From Liquidambar formosana (taxonomy: Eukaryota > Streptophyta > Magnoliopsida > Saxifragales > Altingiaceae), in NCBI GenBank assembly GCA_039720395.1, contig CM077831.1, positions 17,104,982 through 17,168,981 of the forward strand: a stretch of 64,000 nucleotides of DNA, written 5' to 3'. The notes beneath the pieces were generated by a model. That model had not been told where the DNA came from and ran no database searches. It saw nothing but the letters and a program-made list of their open reading frames with translations. How positions within the stretch are numbered: the first letter of the stretch is position 1; each line of letters starts with the position of its first letter. A program made the translations under genes and the position numbers. Of this stretch, positions 37,290 through 48,824 are shown piece by piece.

Positions 37290-40237
37290 ATATCAACAAC
37301 CACAGGAAAACTTTATTAATGATAAGAGGGGAAACAAAGGAGAATAAGTCGTCCACCTAAGGACCCAAACCAAAACAGAAAAATAGAAAAAATAAAAATT
37401 GAATAAAAACTAAAGACAAATGGCCACCTAATCAGCTTTTACAATAAACAAAGGGACCCCGGCAAACTCCTTAGAGGAAGATGCCCAAAAAGAAGCTAAG
37501 AAGTAAATATGATCCCAAAGCTCTAACAATGAAGAAACCTAATCCCCAAAAATCCTTGCATTCCTTACCAACCAAACAACCCAAAAAACCACTTAGCCTG
37601 GCGCAATTCCATAACTTAATAGCTCTATCCCCTACACCAAAGCCATAAAAGGGAATCTCTAACATAGAGACAGCATAGGCCGGAACCACCCAGCACACTA
37701 TTCTGCCAAAGCCAGTAAGCCACTGAACAATGCAAAAACAAATGATCAATACTCTTTTCTACCTTTTGCACAAAATGCACCATTGAGGCTAAAAGCAAAA
37801 AGATGGCCTTCTTCTTTGCATCAAATCATTAGTATTGACCCTCTTATGACCGACACACCAAGCAAACACTTGCAATTTTAGAGGCACTTTAGCTTTCCAA
37901 ATCAAAAAAAGAGAAAATGCAGGATCCATGGGATCCTCTATCAACAATTCAAAAAGAGATTTACAAGAAAAAAGGCTCGAAGAATGTCCCCTCCAAACTT
38001 GAGAATCATGAAAAGAAGGTCTCAAACAAAGGTCATTCAATAAAGAAATTACAGAAGAAACTTCTGTACATTCTCTATCATTAAGATTACGCAAAAATTT
38101 GAAATCCCAACTAATAGGAGAGGAAAGAGAACATGCCAAAGAAGAGATAGAAGCGTTATGGGCCAAAGATAAATTATACAAACGAAAGAACAAAGAAAAG
38201 AGAGATGAATCCCCTAATCAAACATCTTCCCAAAACCGAATCTTATCCCCCTTCCCAACAACCAAGGAAATATAATCATAAAAACAGGGCAAACACTAAG
38301 AGATAAATATCCAAGGACATCTAGAAGAAACCCAAAACTTGGCTGAGGGACCCAATTATAATCTTGCAAACCATATTTGCGTTTAATAATAGCATGCCAT
38401 AGAGAATTAGGCTCAAGAGGAAATCTCCACAACTACTTTCCAACTAAAGCAAGGTTTCTGACCACTATATTACGCAATGCTAACCCCCCTTTGGGCCTCG
38501 TCTTAGACACAACCTCCCACCTAACCAAACGATCCCTTTTCCCTTCCCCACTTCCTTCCCATAAGAAATCCCTCATCAATTTCTCTAATTTACTTGCAAC
38601 CCGAACCGACACCTTAAAAAGGGAGATAATATATGGGAATATTGGATGAAACAAATTTAATTAACACTAATTTGCCCCCTTTAGAAATTAACGCTTTCTT
38701 CCACTCATCTCTTAGCTACTCTAGCAATAATTGGATCCCATAATGAAACAAATGATGGATTGCCTCCCAATGGCCTAGATAAGTCAAGGGCCACTCCCCA
38801 ATCGAGACCCCAAGACATCCTGCCAACTTCTGAATTTTTTCCCCAACACAATTAATGCCAACAATCAAACATTTATTCAAATTAACCTTCAAACCAAAAA
38901 TCACTTCAAAGATTTGTATAATAGACTCCAAATTCAAAAACTTGTCCTCATCCCCTTAAACAAGAAACAAAGTATCATCTGTGAACTATAAATGAGAAAA
39001 TTCCACTCTATCTCTCCCCACCTCAAAACCTTCAACCAATCCCACCTCTTTAGCCCTATCTATAAGCCTACCTAACACATCAACAACTAGGGTAAACAAA
39101 AATTAAATAGAAAATCCTCCTACCTCAAACCCTTTCGAAGCTTTGAAAAAATTACCTGGTCTCCCATTCACCACTACAGAAAAATTAGTAGAAGACAAAC
39201 AACCATAAATCCATTTCCTCCCTCTAACTCCAAAAGCCTTTTCCTTAAGAACAAAGTCTAAGAAGTCCCTATACACATGATCATATAATTTCTCAAAATC
39301 AACCTTAAACAACAAACCTTCTTTCTTCCTGACTCTATAATCCTCCACCACTTCATTAGACACTAAAAGCAAATCCAAAATTTGCTTCCCCCCCACAAAA
39401 GTCCTTTGAGCCTCTGAAATAGTCTCACCCAAAACAGCTCTCAACCTTCTAAACAAAACCATGGCTAAAATCTTATATAAAGATGAAAGCAAACTAATGG
39501 GCCTAAAATCACTAATCTTAACGGATTCACCTTTCTTGGGAATTAAACAAATGAAGGAAGCATTAGTGCATGCATTAACAACACCATTCTCAAAAAATTC
39601 ATTGAACACTTTCAATAAGTCATCCTTCACTACATCCCAACAATCCTAAAATAGAGCCATAGAAAAACCATCAAGGCCAAGCGCATTATCTCTACTATAG
39701 TAAAAAATTGCAGCCTTAATATCATCCACCTCGAAAGGCCTCTCCAAGCTCTCAGCACTAGACTCCCCATGAGTCCCCAATAGGGAACCAATCCAACCCT
39801 TCTAACCTAGGCCTCTCCACACCATCTGATGCATAAAGAATGGAAAAGAAATTAAAATTTTCAAAAACAATCCTATCTTCCTCCTGAACCAAAAATCCAT
39901 TCCCTACTTCTAATCTCTTGATGACCTTTCTCTTCCTATTACCATTTGCAATTCTATGGAAAAATTGTGTTGCCATCTCCTTCCCTTAACCACTTAACCT
40001 TGCCCTTTTGACCCCACAACCTTTCCTCCCTAAGTAAAATTTCCTCCAATTTTTCTCTTAATTCTTTTCTTTCCACTCTAAAATCCTCATTAAACATTCC
40101 ACCCTCCTCCAAACGATCCAATTCATCAATTCTCCTCAAAATAGAGCCTCTAACATCTCTAACATTACCAAATACCTCTTTATTCCAAGACTTAATGTTA
40201 AGCCTTACCAATTTCAACTTTTGCATGAACATTATCC
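37290..40237 (-). mobile_element. LINE (L1-type) retrotransposon fragment, 5'-truncated
   Basis: Minus-strand frames in order: the linker between endonuclease and reverse transcriptase (about 40232-39760, WLREGDGNT and FFHRIANGN), the reverse transcriptase core (39630-39103, including SDFRPISLLSSLYKILA and VVEDYRVRKKEGLLFKVDFE), thumb/connection parts (38937-38433) and an RVT zinc-binding-like end (38193-37471). The endonuclease domain is missing and frames are broken by stops. Right of 40237 the PFC1 intron resumes, matching unit B at about 63513. Foldbacks 1 and 2 lie at its left (3') side in the same insertion block. Confidence 0.85.
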
Positions 40238-40621
40238 TGTAACCTTTCCTTTTATATCTTCATTTCTCTTTTGTTTTTTATGTCATTTTATGGACTATAG
40301 ATGTGTTTTATAATTATTTATTCTTGCAACTTAGTGGGTTTCAAATATGTTTCTAACTTTTTAATGTTTTTTAGTGATTTTTTTTAGACCAAAAACTAAT
40401 ACAATATGAGTGAACATATTTATTTATTAACTTATCTCCATTGTATTGTATCCTATTCTTTTCAAAAATTGTCGCGTCAACATTCCATATCCGTATCATA
40501 TTTGTATCCCATATTTGTACACATGCTTCATAAGTCCTATGAGACTCTTCACTACCAAAATTTGGTCACTTATGCTAGTATGTTGATAAATTCATGTCTT
40601 TAGTTAGAAACTATTAAAAAA

Positions 40622-40631
40622 TATAACTTTT
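40622..40631. repeat. Target-site duplication of the second LINE (left copy)
   Basis: TATAACTTTT here pairs with TAGAACTTTT at 41447-41456 (one mismatch). Unit B has one copy near 63893. Confidence 0.7.
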
Positions 40632-41446
40632 CTTTTTTTTTTTTTTTTGTATGATGAAGTAGAAGTATATTAATAACAAAAGGCTTAGCCCAAGTACATG
40701 AGACATATACAAGCACTAAGGAATGACCCCTCTACAACTTAAAGGCATCTACAAAAAGAACAAAAGAATGGTTATAACTATTAAAATAATTAGAATGCCA
40801 AAGAAAGAGATTCATAATCAAGAAGGACTTCATATCAATGATCGACTTCTCAATTCCTTCAAAAGTTCTAAGATTTCTCTCTCTCCATATGCACCAAAAA
40901 ATGGCATGGGGGACCATTCTCCAAATCTCCTTAGCTTCTTTTTTACCTCCTTTGATCCACCAACTAGCTAGAAGGTCATGAGTCGAAGAGGGAAGCACCC
41001 ATTGAATTCCAAACAAATTAAAAATAAGCATCCAAAAACTATTAGCCACAACACAATGAATGAAAATATGAGCCACCGTTTCCGCTTTCTCTTTGCATAA
41101 AATACATCTATTAGGCAAAGACCACCTTCTTCGCATAAGATTATCCAAAGTCAAACATTTGTTTCTTCCCACTAACCAACAAAAGAAAGCCACTTTAGTA
41201 GGAACCGATGAAGTCCATGTAATCTTTGCCGGAATTAAAGGATCTCCATGTGGCCTCAAAAAATTGTAGAAAGATTTCACGGAGAATAAACCCTTAGAAT
41301 CCTTAGGCCACATTAAGGAGTCATTCTCACCCACCGAAATCTTACTATCATAAAGAATTTGATAAAATAACATCACACTTTTCAATTCCCAATCATTAAA
41401 TCGCCTCACAAAACGAACATTCCAAGAGATGGTATTATTAGTCAAA
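40632..41446 (-). mobile_element. LINE 3' fragment with poly-A tail
   Basis: An 815-bp, severely 5'-truncated non-LTR element. A T run at 40634-40648 is its poly-A tail in minus orientation. A 237-residue open frame (41445-40732) encodes the C-terminal RVT zinc-binding region, with 'W...SVPTKVAFFCWLVGRNKCLTLDNL' type sequence and the Cys/His pattern CILCKEKAETVAHIFIHC. Flanking 10-bp duplications mark it. Such zinc-binding ends belong to L1-type polyproteins, so this is not a host gene. It is absent from unit B. Confidence 0.88.
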
Positions 41447-44400
41447 TAGAACTTTTATGTTTGAAGTTTGACACTTGAATAAAAACTGATAAAAATATTG
41501 ATGGGTCAGTACTCAGATGTCCGCAAAGAGGATTCCACCAAGCGCAAAGCTGTCTCATCTTGAAAAAAAAACCTGATACAAAAGGGGAAAAAATGAATTT
41601 TAATCATAGTTCAGTTTTACTATTACATAGTGGTCAATCTCAAGAATAAGTTTTTCTAAGGAAACAATGCTATAAATTATTTTTCGTATGTAAGAGTGAG
41701 CTAAAGTAGATTTTTTAAAAAGCACAAAACAGGAAAATAAGAGTGTTAGAACAAAAAATATCATGAGATTTAACATCTGTAGCTAATTTATTTATAATAA
41801 AAGTAAAATACAAAGATGCAAAGAGACATGATAAATCCCCATCTTGACATTTAAGGCCTTCATAAAAAATAGATATCAGCAGAAAATTGTCAGAATAAAA
41901 ACCAAACAGAGGATTTAAAGGGAATTGGGAGCCTCAATCTAGATGAGTCTTATGAGTCTTCTAATTTATTGGAGGTACTGTTTGTCTTTTGATCTTTTGT
42001 TTTGGGCTCCATTTCTTTTATAATGGTTTAATGTTACATTACCATCCTCCTTGAGTACCTGCTAAACTTACCAAGATTTGATTGCATAAACCACTCTGAA
42101 TACAAGAAAATTAGGAAGACTTTAAGAAGCCCACTGTTTAAATAAACCAATTAGACAACGGATATGAACCATTAGTCATAACTATCAACCAGCCAGATGA
42201 AAAATATAAATTAAACTAGTTACACAGATGTCAGTAAAACTAAAAATTTGAACATTCAGAGTGGCAACCATACCAACCTGGAGTAGGAGAACAACTTTTG
42301 AAAAAATGTCACCCATTGGAAGGAGTTGCTTCACTACATCCATATTTATATTAAGAGGTATATTGGAGACTACCTGCAAACAAAAACCGCAAAAGACTGT
42401 TTTAGAGAATTATTATAATGGAAAAAAGAATACAATGCTTTCATCTGAGTATTAAATTTCTACATTACTAGTATTTTAGAGAATTTTTTTTTTAAGCTTT
42501 ATTTCACATGAAGAATTTCCCTAGTAATGCCAAAAATGGAATTCAATTTTAATCAATTTCGACACTAAAAACACGCTCAAAGCAGAATAAAGAGGTCTGT
42601 AGCAACATGCATGAGCAAGATAATCAAAATATCTTATAATCTGAAATGTAGAAGGCAAGAACCTCTAACTTGTAACACGGTAACGTTTCTCCAAATATAA
42701 AGACTATTTTGGGGAACTATTCAAAAATTCAGAATTGCAATATCATCACAAATTACGGTATAAGGAATCACTATCAAATAACCTGGGTCTGTTTGGCTGG
42801 CTGAGACCCTGTTTCTCAATAGATGTCAAGGATATCCCAGCACCAACATACCGTATCTTACTCCTAGATTAACATAACATTGTGTTTGTCTCCACCAACA
42901 AGAATTTGAATTCTGAAGGGCATGCAATGATATTGGTGTTTTATACAGGAAGAGAAACAATAACCCCATGGTAGTTTTTTGGGGAAAATCCCTCTCAGAC
43001 ATGGCATATGCTGATATGCATCTTCTTTAAAGGTCAACGGGTTATCACATTTGAAATTCAACAGGATAATGCAATCAAAATCAGGCAGTCAAAAAATATG
43101 AGTGACACAGACTTACTTTTGCAAATCTTGATTTTTGGCCCAACAAGTCTCTACTTTCCAACAATGAGAGCGTATGAGAACTAATGTGACATTTTGTGAA
43201 GTCCTGTGGCAAAACCTAAAGGTTTCACCAAGTATCGATAATAAGAACCTAAAGAGCAACATAATTTACTAGAAATAAATCCAATATTCTCATCCGAAAA
43301 AAAATTTCAAAAAAAAAATCCAATATTAGTGTGTGTGTGTGTGTGCGCGTGCATTCGTCATATATGTTCGTGAAAATGACAAGAGTCAATAAACATATAG
43401 GGAAGAAATGCAAGAAATAGAAGTTCAAGCATTGTAAAATATCAGCAATCAGGAGAAACAATATGTATAAAGATGTTTGAGATGTAGATGAAAAGTTTAC
43501 TTATCCAAAAAGGAATACGAAGGGCAAAAAATGGACAGGGGAGGGTCTATAAGTAGTTCAAAAGTATTCACTTCTTAAGATTGTACATAAGGGAGAGAAC
43601 TTTGTATTGTTTACGGGTTTATGGATTGGATTCAGTCAGTGTCACGACAAAATCAAAAGGAAGGAGTGACACTTTGGTTACCTGCGAAACACTTCCAAAA
43701 CTAAGACAAGAGCTAAGTTAGCAAGCAAGGATAGGCTAGAAAAGGGGAGGCAAGGGCTTTCCATCTCTACCATTACTTTTAATTTCTATTAAGTTCAAAA
43801 ATCAAATAAGGCCCAAGCAGTCATAAGCATTTATTGTTGACACTTTTTGGCATCTCAGCCATTATTCAGCAATCGAATGGTACTCTAAATAATGGTAGTA
43901 CCATTCTTGCTTTATTCAAATCTTGATCCACATTATAAGCATCACAATATAAAATAGATGAAAGGGGGATTTGGATGAAATCGATTTTCCACTAGGAAAC
44001 ATGCCTCGCTCTGACCAATTACCCTCTTGTTAAGATTGTACATAATTTTCTTTCTTCTTAGAGTGAAGATCCAAGCAACTTGTTGTTTTCTCACACTTCT
44101 GTTTTTCTTGTTAAAGCAACAATTGCGTTGAAAGCAAGGTAAGTATCTACAAAATGCTAACCAAACAAAGCCTAAAATTTGTAACTATCAAAATAAGTGA
44201 TTTACTTGAACAGTATTTAGAAACTAGTTACAACATGAGAATTATATTTTGATATTCAATTTAATCCAAAAGAATAGTTAACCTTTAGCCGATCAGTACC
44301 TGCAAATCGTTTTCTCACCTAGTGCTGCCATGTGGGGATCCTGCACCTCAAACACAATGCACAACATAATTTCGAGACATAAACTGGAAAAAAAGAAAAT

Positions 44401-45363
44401 ATAAATAAATGAATAATCCGTAAATAGATTACAATAATTTCTGGACTACGAAATAAAGAGCACATAGTCTCTCCCATGGTTGCTTGTAACCTTATAGATA
44501 TGGACATGATTAAAAATTTTGGGATTTCATTTAAAATACATGAAACTCACAAATGTCATAATTAAAAAGATTGTTGCACAAGATTTACAATATTCTGGTG
44601 AAAATTTTAAATTCTGGGACTAAATGTTGATATCAAAGAGAACACAAAACTGATGGGTGATGATAAAACCAAGAATTCATAACCTCACTCCGGCTGTAAA
44701 ATTACTCATCATTTGGGATCAAAGCCCATCTCTGGAATACGAGGCAATCAATAGTAATTGCATCAAAGGTGAGTCAAAGAAAGTACACACATGTATATTT
44801 ATTTATGTATCTATGCATTTCTGTATAAGTGAAATGCCTCTAGTTCAGTAGCACAGTGGCACCATACATCCATACTCCATGCATTTTTCTTTGAGACCAG
44901 TCAATGAACTCGAACCGACCTTCTCAATAGCAAGAACAATCGCACAGGCATCAACAAGAATGTTAGTCAAAGAATTAGTTCCTGGTCCAGTCTCTCTTAA
45001 CATCAGCCACACCAAGAAGCTGCTCATTAATAGAAGAATTCAATATATAATGCTGCAATATCCAAAACATCACACATAAGGATCGCATTCCACTTTGATG
45101 CACCTACTCACTGTTTGATTAAATGTCCCAACGACTACTTGTGAGTTGACAGTTTCATTTCAAGAGTTTTCCAGGGAAAAAAATTATTCTTTCGAGTTAA
45201 TAGTGCCGTTTGAAGAATATTACTGCGAAATTTTATTCTAGGGAAATAAACGGAGGGAAATAAGGGGACCTGGCCGAGGGATTTTCTTGGGGTACGGTTT
45301 CTAGAGTTGAGAGCTGTGAGAGTGGCATGGTAGTTGTCTTGGCTTCGGGCGCACATGGCTCCT

Positions 45364-45372
45364 ACTCGTTTG
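45364..45372. other. Tandem duplication junction (PFC1 exon 1 / RING intron 2)
   Basis: Left of about 45368 the sequence is PFC1 exon 1 (minus strand). From 45369 ('tttggacttcacatt') it is RING intron 2, matching 8218 onward. This marks the end of unit A and the start of unit B. No transposon, target duplication or long homology is seen at the join, so end joining is the simplest mechanism. The exact base is uncertain by a few positions. Confidence 0.88.
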
Positions 45373-45618
45373 GACTTCACATTTGCTGACCATTTTATCA
45401 ACATTTGGGCTTAAAATTCTTTTCTTTGGACATGTATGTGTGCGTGCGTGTTTCTTTCATGGATCGAGGGTTAATGGATGTTAAACAAGCTTGTACATAA
45501 ACACACAGAGATAGGTGCACATTTTTATATATATATGTAAATCTCTCTAATGTAAGATCTATTGTCTTGCCTAATGTCTCAACTAGAAGAGGTTTAGCCC
45601 GTTTGCTTCTGCATGCAG

Positions 45619-45976
45619 GTGTACAATATGTTTGGGGGAATACCAAGAAAAAGAAGTATTACGAATCATGCCCAAATGCGGCCACAATTTTCATCTCTCT
45701 TGCATTGATGTATGGCTAAGAAAATAGTCTACCTGCCCAGTCTGTCGTCTCCCATTGCAAGACTTCTTTAAAACAAAACAGGTGAGACCACCAAATTTTG
45801 GTAGGGTCCAATCTAATGATGATCCTGAGGTTTCAATTGACATTTCTCATCAGTGGCTGCTACCTGGTCCTGCGCATTCAGTCGGGATTGGAAGTAACCA
45901 AGGGCACCTAGAATCTATACCTGGAAACCCAGAACCTATTGTTTCTGGAGAAACAGAAGCAAGGCAACGATCGTGA
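45619..45976 (+). pseudogene. RING-H2 exon 3 pseudogene (unit B)
   Basis: An equal-length (358-base) copy of exon 3 of the RING gene, preceded by its acceptor and part of intron 2, but with no exon 1 or 2 and no promoter. A CAG-to-TAG change at 45725-45727 stops the frame before the last Cys pair of the RING (C-x2-C). Only 4 differences occur in the first 163 bases compared with 8479-8641. It was dead at birth because of the duplication breakpoint. Confidence 0.93.
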
Positions 45977-46726
45977 TCAAAGCAAAGAGATTATTCTATT
46001 CTGGAGATCAATTTATGTTAGGAGTCATTATCCATCAGAGACCAACGGATTTGGGTTATAAGGCGTTGAAGATTGCATCGGCAGGCTGGTATATATGTGT
46101 GATGTCTTGTACCTTATTGGGACAAACTCCTCAATCCTTTGTAGCACAGCAATGATTGAGATGATCCTCTTACATAACCCAATTCAGGTTACGTATTATA
46201 ATTCATAAATATTTCACAAATATTGTGAATTCAATGCAAGTAATTTTATTTTAATTGTACATATTATAATTTTAAATTCATAAATTATTCACAAATATTG
46301 TGAATTTAATGTAAATAACTTCAATTTATTGGTACAATTCCAGAAATATCCTGGTATAAATTCAGAAGAATAACTCAGTTGTATTATTCTTATGTTAATC
46401 GCTTTGTTCCCATTGGAATAGATTCTTGATAGATTTCCCTCCATGGAAATTTGCTATTATTACCAGCTTCTTGAATTCCTAAATTTTGTCGGGAATCCTG
46501 AATTAATTCTGGCAGCAAATAAATCCTAAATCCTAGCAAAATATTCTTTCAGAACAATGAAGTAAAAATATTATTTAGTAAAAAAAAAAAAGTTGATACT
46601 GGTACGTATTATTTTGTCAAATAAGCTCTGCTATTATTTAGTCAAAAATTGATATGGTACATTTAAAGATTACAACACAAGGATGATATTTACAGAATTT
46701 TCACATATTCTTGTGTTTCCCAGAAA

Positions 46727-48824
46727 TTACCAAAAGTCCATGCATGAACAAGAGCCTTCTCTGAAATGGTGAAAACGGCTCCGATCCCTTGCTACTATTT
46801 CTCTACTATAAATCTTAGAGATAATCTTCAGAAATGAATGACAATCGTTACAGACACGAAGATTCTTCACGATTCGAATCAGTGAACCAGGCGAAGTGCT
46901 AATTAATCCAAAAGCAACAGCCAATTTTTCACTGTGCAAGTACAGAGAATGTTCCTTTTCTTCTTCTTGTATATCTAACAAGACATCTGCAATGCCCGAC
47001 ACATGACCACCATCCAAATTGACCCGTTGGGTCATTTCTCGCATCATTGCATAAATCTTTTCTCTTTGAAGGTGCGATCTATCACCCGCGACAAATTGAT
47101 GAATTGTACCGTTCATCTCTATCCAACTACATCCAGGGATTTTCTCAATGCCTTTGTTTTCCATCTGCTTCCTCATGTTTAGTGCACTCTCCCACTGGCT
47201 TATGCCCGCATAGAGATTTGATAACATCACATAACGCCCACAAGAATCAGGTTCCAACTCAATCACCCTTTTACCCACTATCTCTGCAAGCTCAAAATTC
47301 CCACCAATTCTACAAGCTCCAAGAAGAGTGGCCCACAACACAGAGTTAGCTTTGATGGGCATATTCTCTATGAATTCCAATGCATCGTCTACAAGCCTTG
47401 CTCTACATAACAAATCCACCATACATCCATAGTGTTCCATCCTTGGTTCAATTTGGTAACTCTCTTGCATTGCTTGAAACATTTTAAGGCCCTCATTGAC
47501 TAATCCTGTGTGACTGCACGCATACAATAATGCAATAAAAGTAACCTCATCAGGCATTACTTCATCATGCTTCATCTGATCAAAGAGTGAAATTGCAATT
47601 TCCCCATGACCATGCATTGCTAGCCCTCCAATCATTGCATTCCAAGTGAAAACATTCCTAACTCTCATCTTACCAAAAACTTCTCTGGCCAAATCCTATA
47701 GCTCCACACTTAGCATACATATCAACAAGAGCTGTTTCAAGCACAACATCACGGTGTATTCCATTTCTATCCATTAAAAGATGGATATACTTGCCCTGAT
47801 CCAAAGCTCCCGTCTGAGCACAGGCCGATAGCACGCTCACAAGTGTGACCTCATCTGGTTGGATCTTCTCAAACTGCATCTTCCGAAACAAAACTAATGA
47901 TTCTTGAAAATGACCCGAGTTAGCCAATCCCGACAGCATACTAGTCCATGACAAAACATCCCTCTCAGGCATCCTGTTAAATACCTCTAGTGCTGATTCC
48001 AAATCACCACATTTGCAATACATATCCAAAATTGCATTGCCCACACTAAGATTCTTATCCAAATTGACCCCTTCTGAGTGAAAATGAAGTGATTTTCCTC
48101 TCTCCAAGTCACCCACTTTGGCACAAGCTGAGACCAAACTTATCATTGTCACATCATCAGGCAAAATATTATCAGACCTCACCATCTCTTCAAAAAAATC
48201 AAACGCTTGCCCATATAACCCTCTATGAATATGCGCGTTTATCATCACATTCCAAGTCACTACATCTCTCACAGGACTTTCATCAAACACCCTACATGCA
48301 TAATTAAAACACCCACAATCACCATAAAACTGAATCAAAGAATTGACGACATAAGAATCCGACTCAAACCCACTTTTCAAAACCTGGCAGTGAATCGTCC
48401 GACCCATTTCAAGCGCCCGCAAGCGAGCACAGGCTGTAAACACAAATGTGTACGTATAATTATCGGGCGAAATATCCGACCCGATCATGAAATAGAAAAA
48501 GGACATTGCTTCAGAGGGGTTGTGGCTCTTTGCATAGCCTCTGATCATGGTGTTGAAGATAAACGGGTCCGGGTTATGAATCTGGGTGAAGATTTTGCGG
48601 GCGTAGTTGAGGTTGTTGCCGGATTCGGAAATGGCGAGGAAGGAGAGGAGCTTGCTGACAAACAGGTTGTGGTGCAAGAGGTGGGTTCGGAGGAGGAGTG
48701 CGTGGGCTTGCTTGGTGTTGGTGATGGAGGTGCAGTGTTGCTTCAGCAAGTCTACGGAGATCGGTTTGATCCATTTGGATGTTGGGTTGATCATTACACA
48801 GACTATTGTTTTTGTTTTGTTCAA
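46727..48824 (-). CDS. PPR protein, PLS class with E and DYW domains (unit B; one frameshift)
   Basis: A single-exon gene, 698 residues if one extra base is ignored. Tandem PPR motifs run from about residue 40 to 520 (for example NTMIRGYAKSHNPSEAM, TWNVMINAHIHRGLYGQA). E/E+ motifs follow, then a DYW domain with HSEK (630-633), CNDCH (658-662) and the end GSCSCMDFW, a DFW variant of DYW. DYW domains are cytidine deaminase-like and act in organelle C-to-U RNA editing; the target is unknown. An inserted base at 47690-47695 (TTT where TT is expected, compared with unit A) splits the gene into frames 48824-47670 and 47692-46727. Everything else reads open, so this is either a young pseudogene or an assembly error. 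It is divergent from the kinase gene, with about 1.6 kb between their starts. Confidence 0.88.

Larger units (their letters stand above)
31271..45367 (-). pseudogene. PFC1: PFC1/KsgA-like rRNA dimethyltransferase pseudogene (unit A), 5'-truncated at the duplication junction
   Basis: Minus-strand exon remnants in gene order: 45270-45367 (N-terminal region, reading into NSRNRTPRKSLGQ), 44920-45052 (SAM motif GPGTNSLTN, with a deletion before it), 44283-44340 (DPHMAAL, one inserted base), 43117-43203, 42278-42373 (NIPLNI motif IV, intact), 41475-41559 (stop in the EYRP region; acceptor AG changed to AA), 35071-35123 (stop, acceptor changed), 32087-32166 (frameshift) and 31271-31381 (stop). The last exon is deleted. 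Intron 6, between 41475 and 35123, is swollen by LINEs and MITEs. Upstream of exon 1 lies RING intron DNA in place of a promoter, so this copy was promoterless from birth. The working copy is at 59264 onward. Confidence 0.92.

Noticed and set aside
40732..41445. A 237-codon open frame that might be a host gene
   Set aside because: It has the Cys/His zinc-binding pattern of LINE polyprotein C-termini, is followed by a poly-A tail and is flanked by 10-bp duplications, so it is a LINE fragment.
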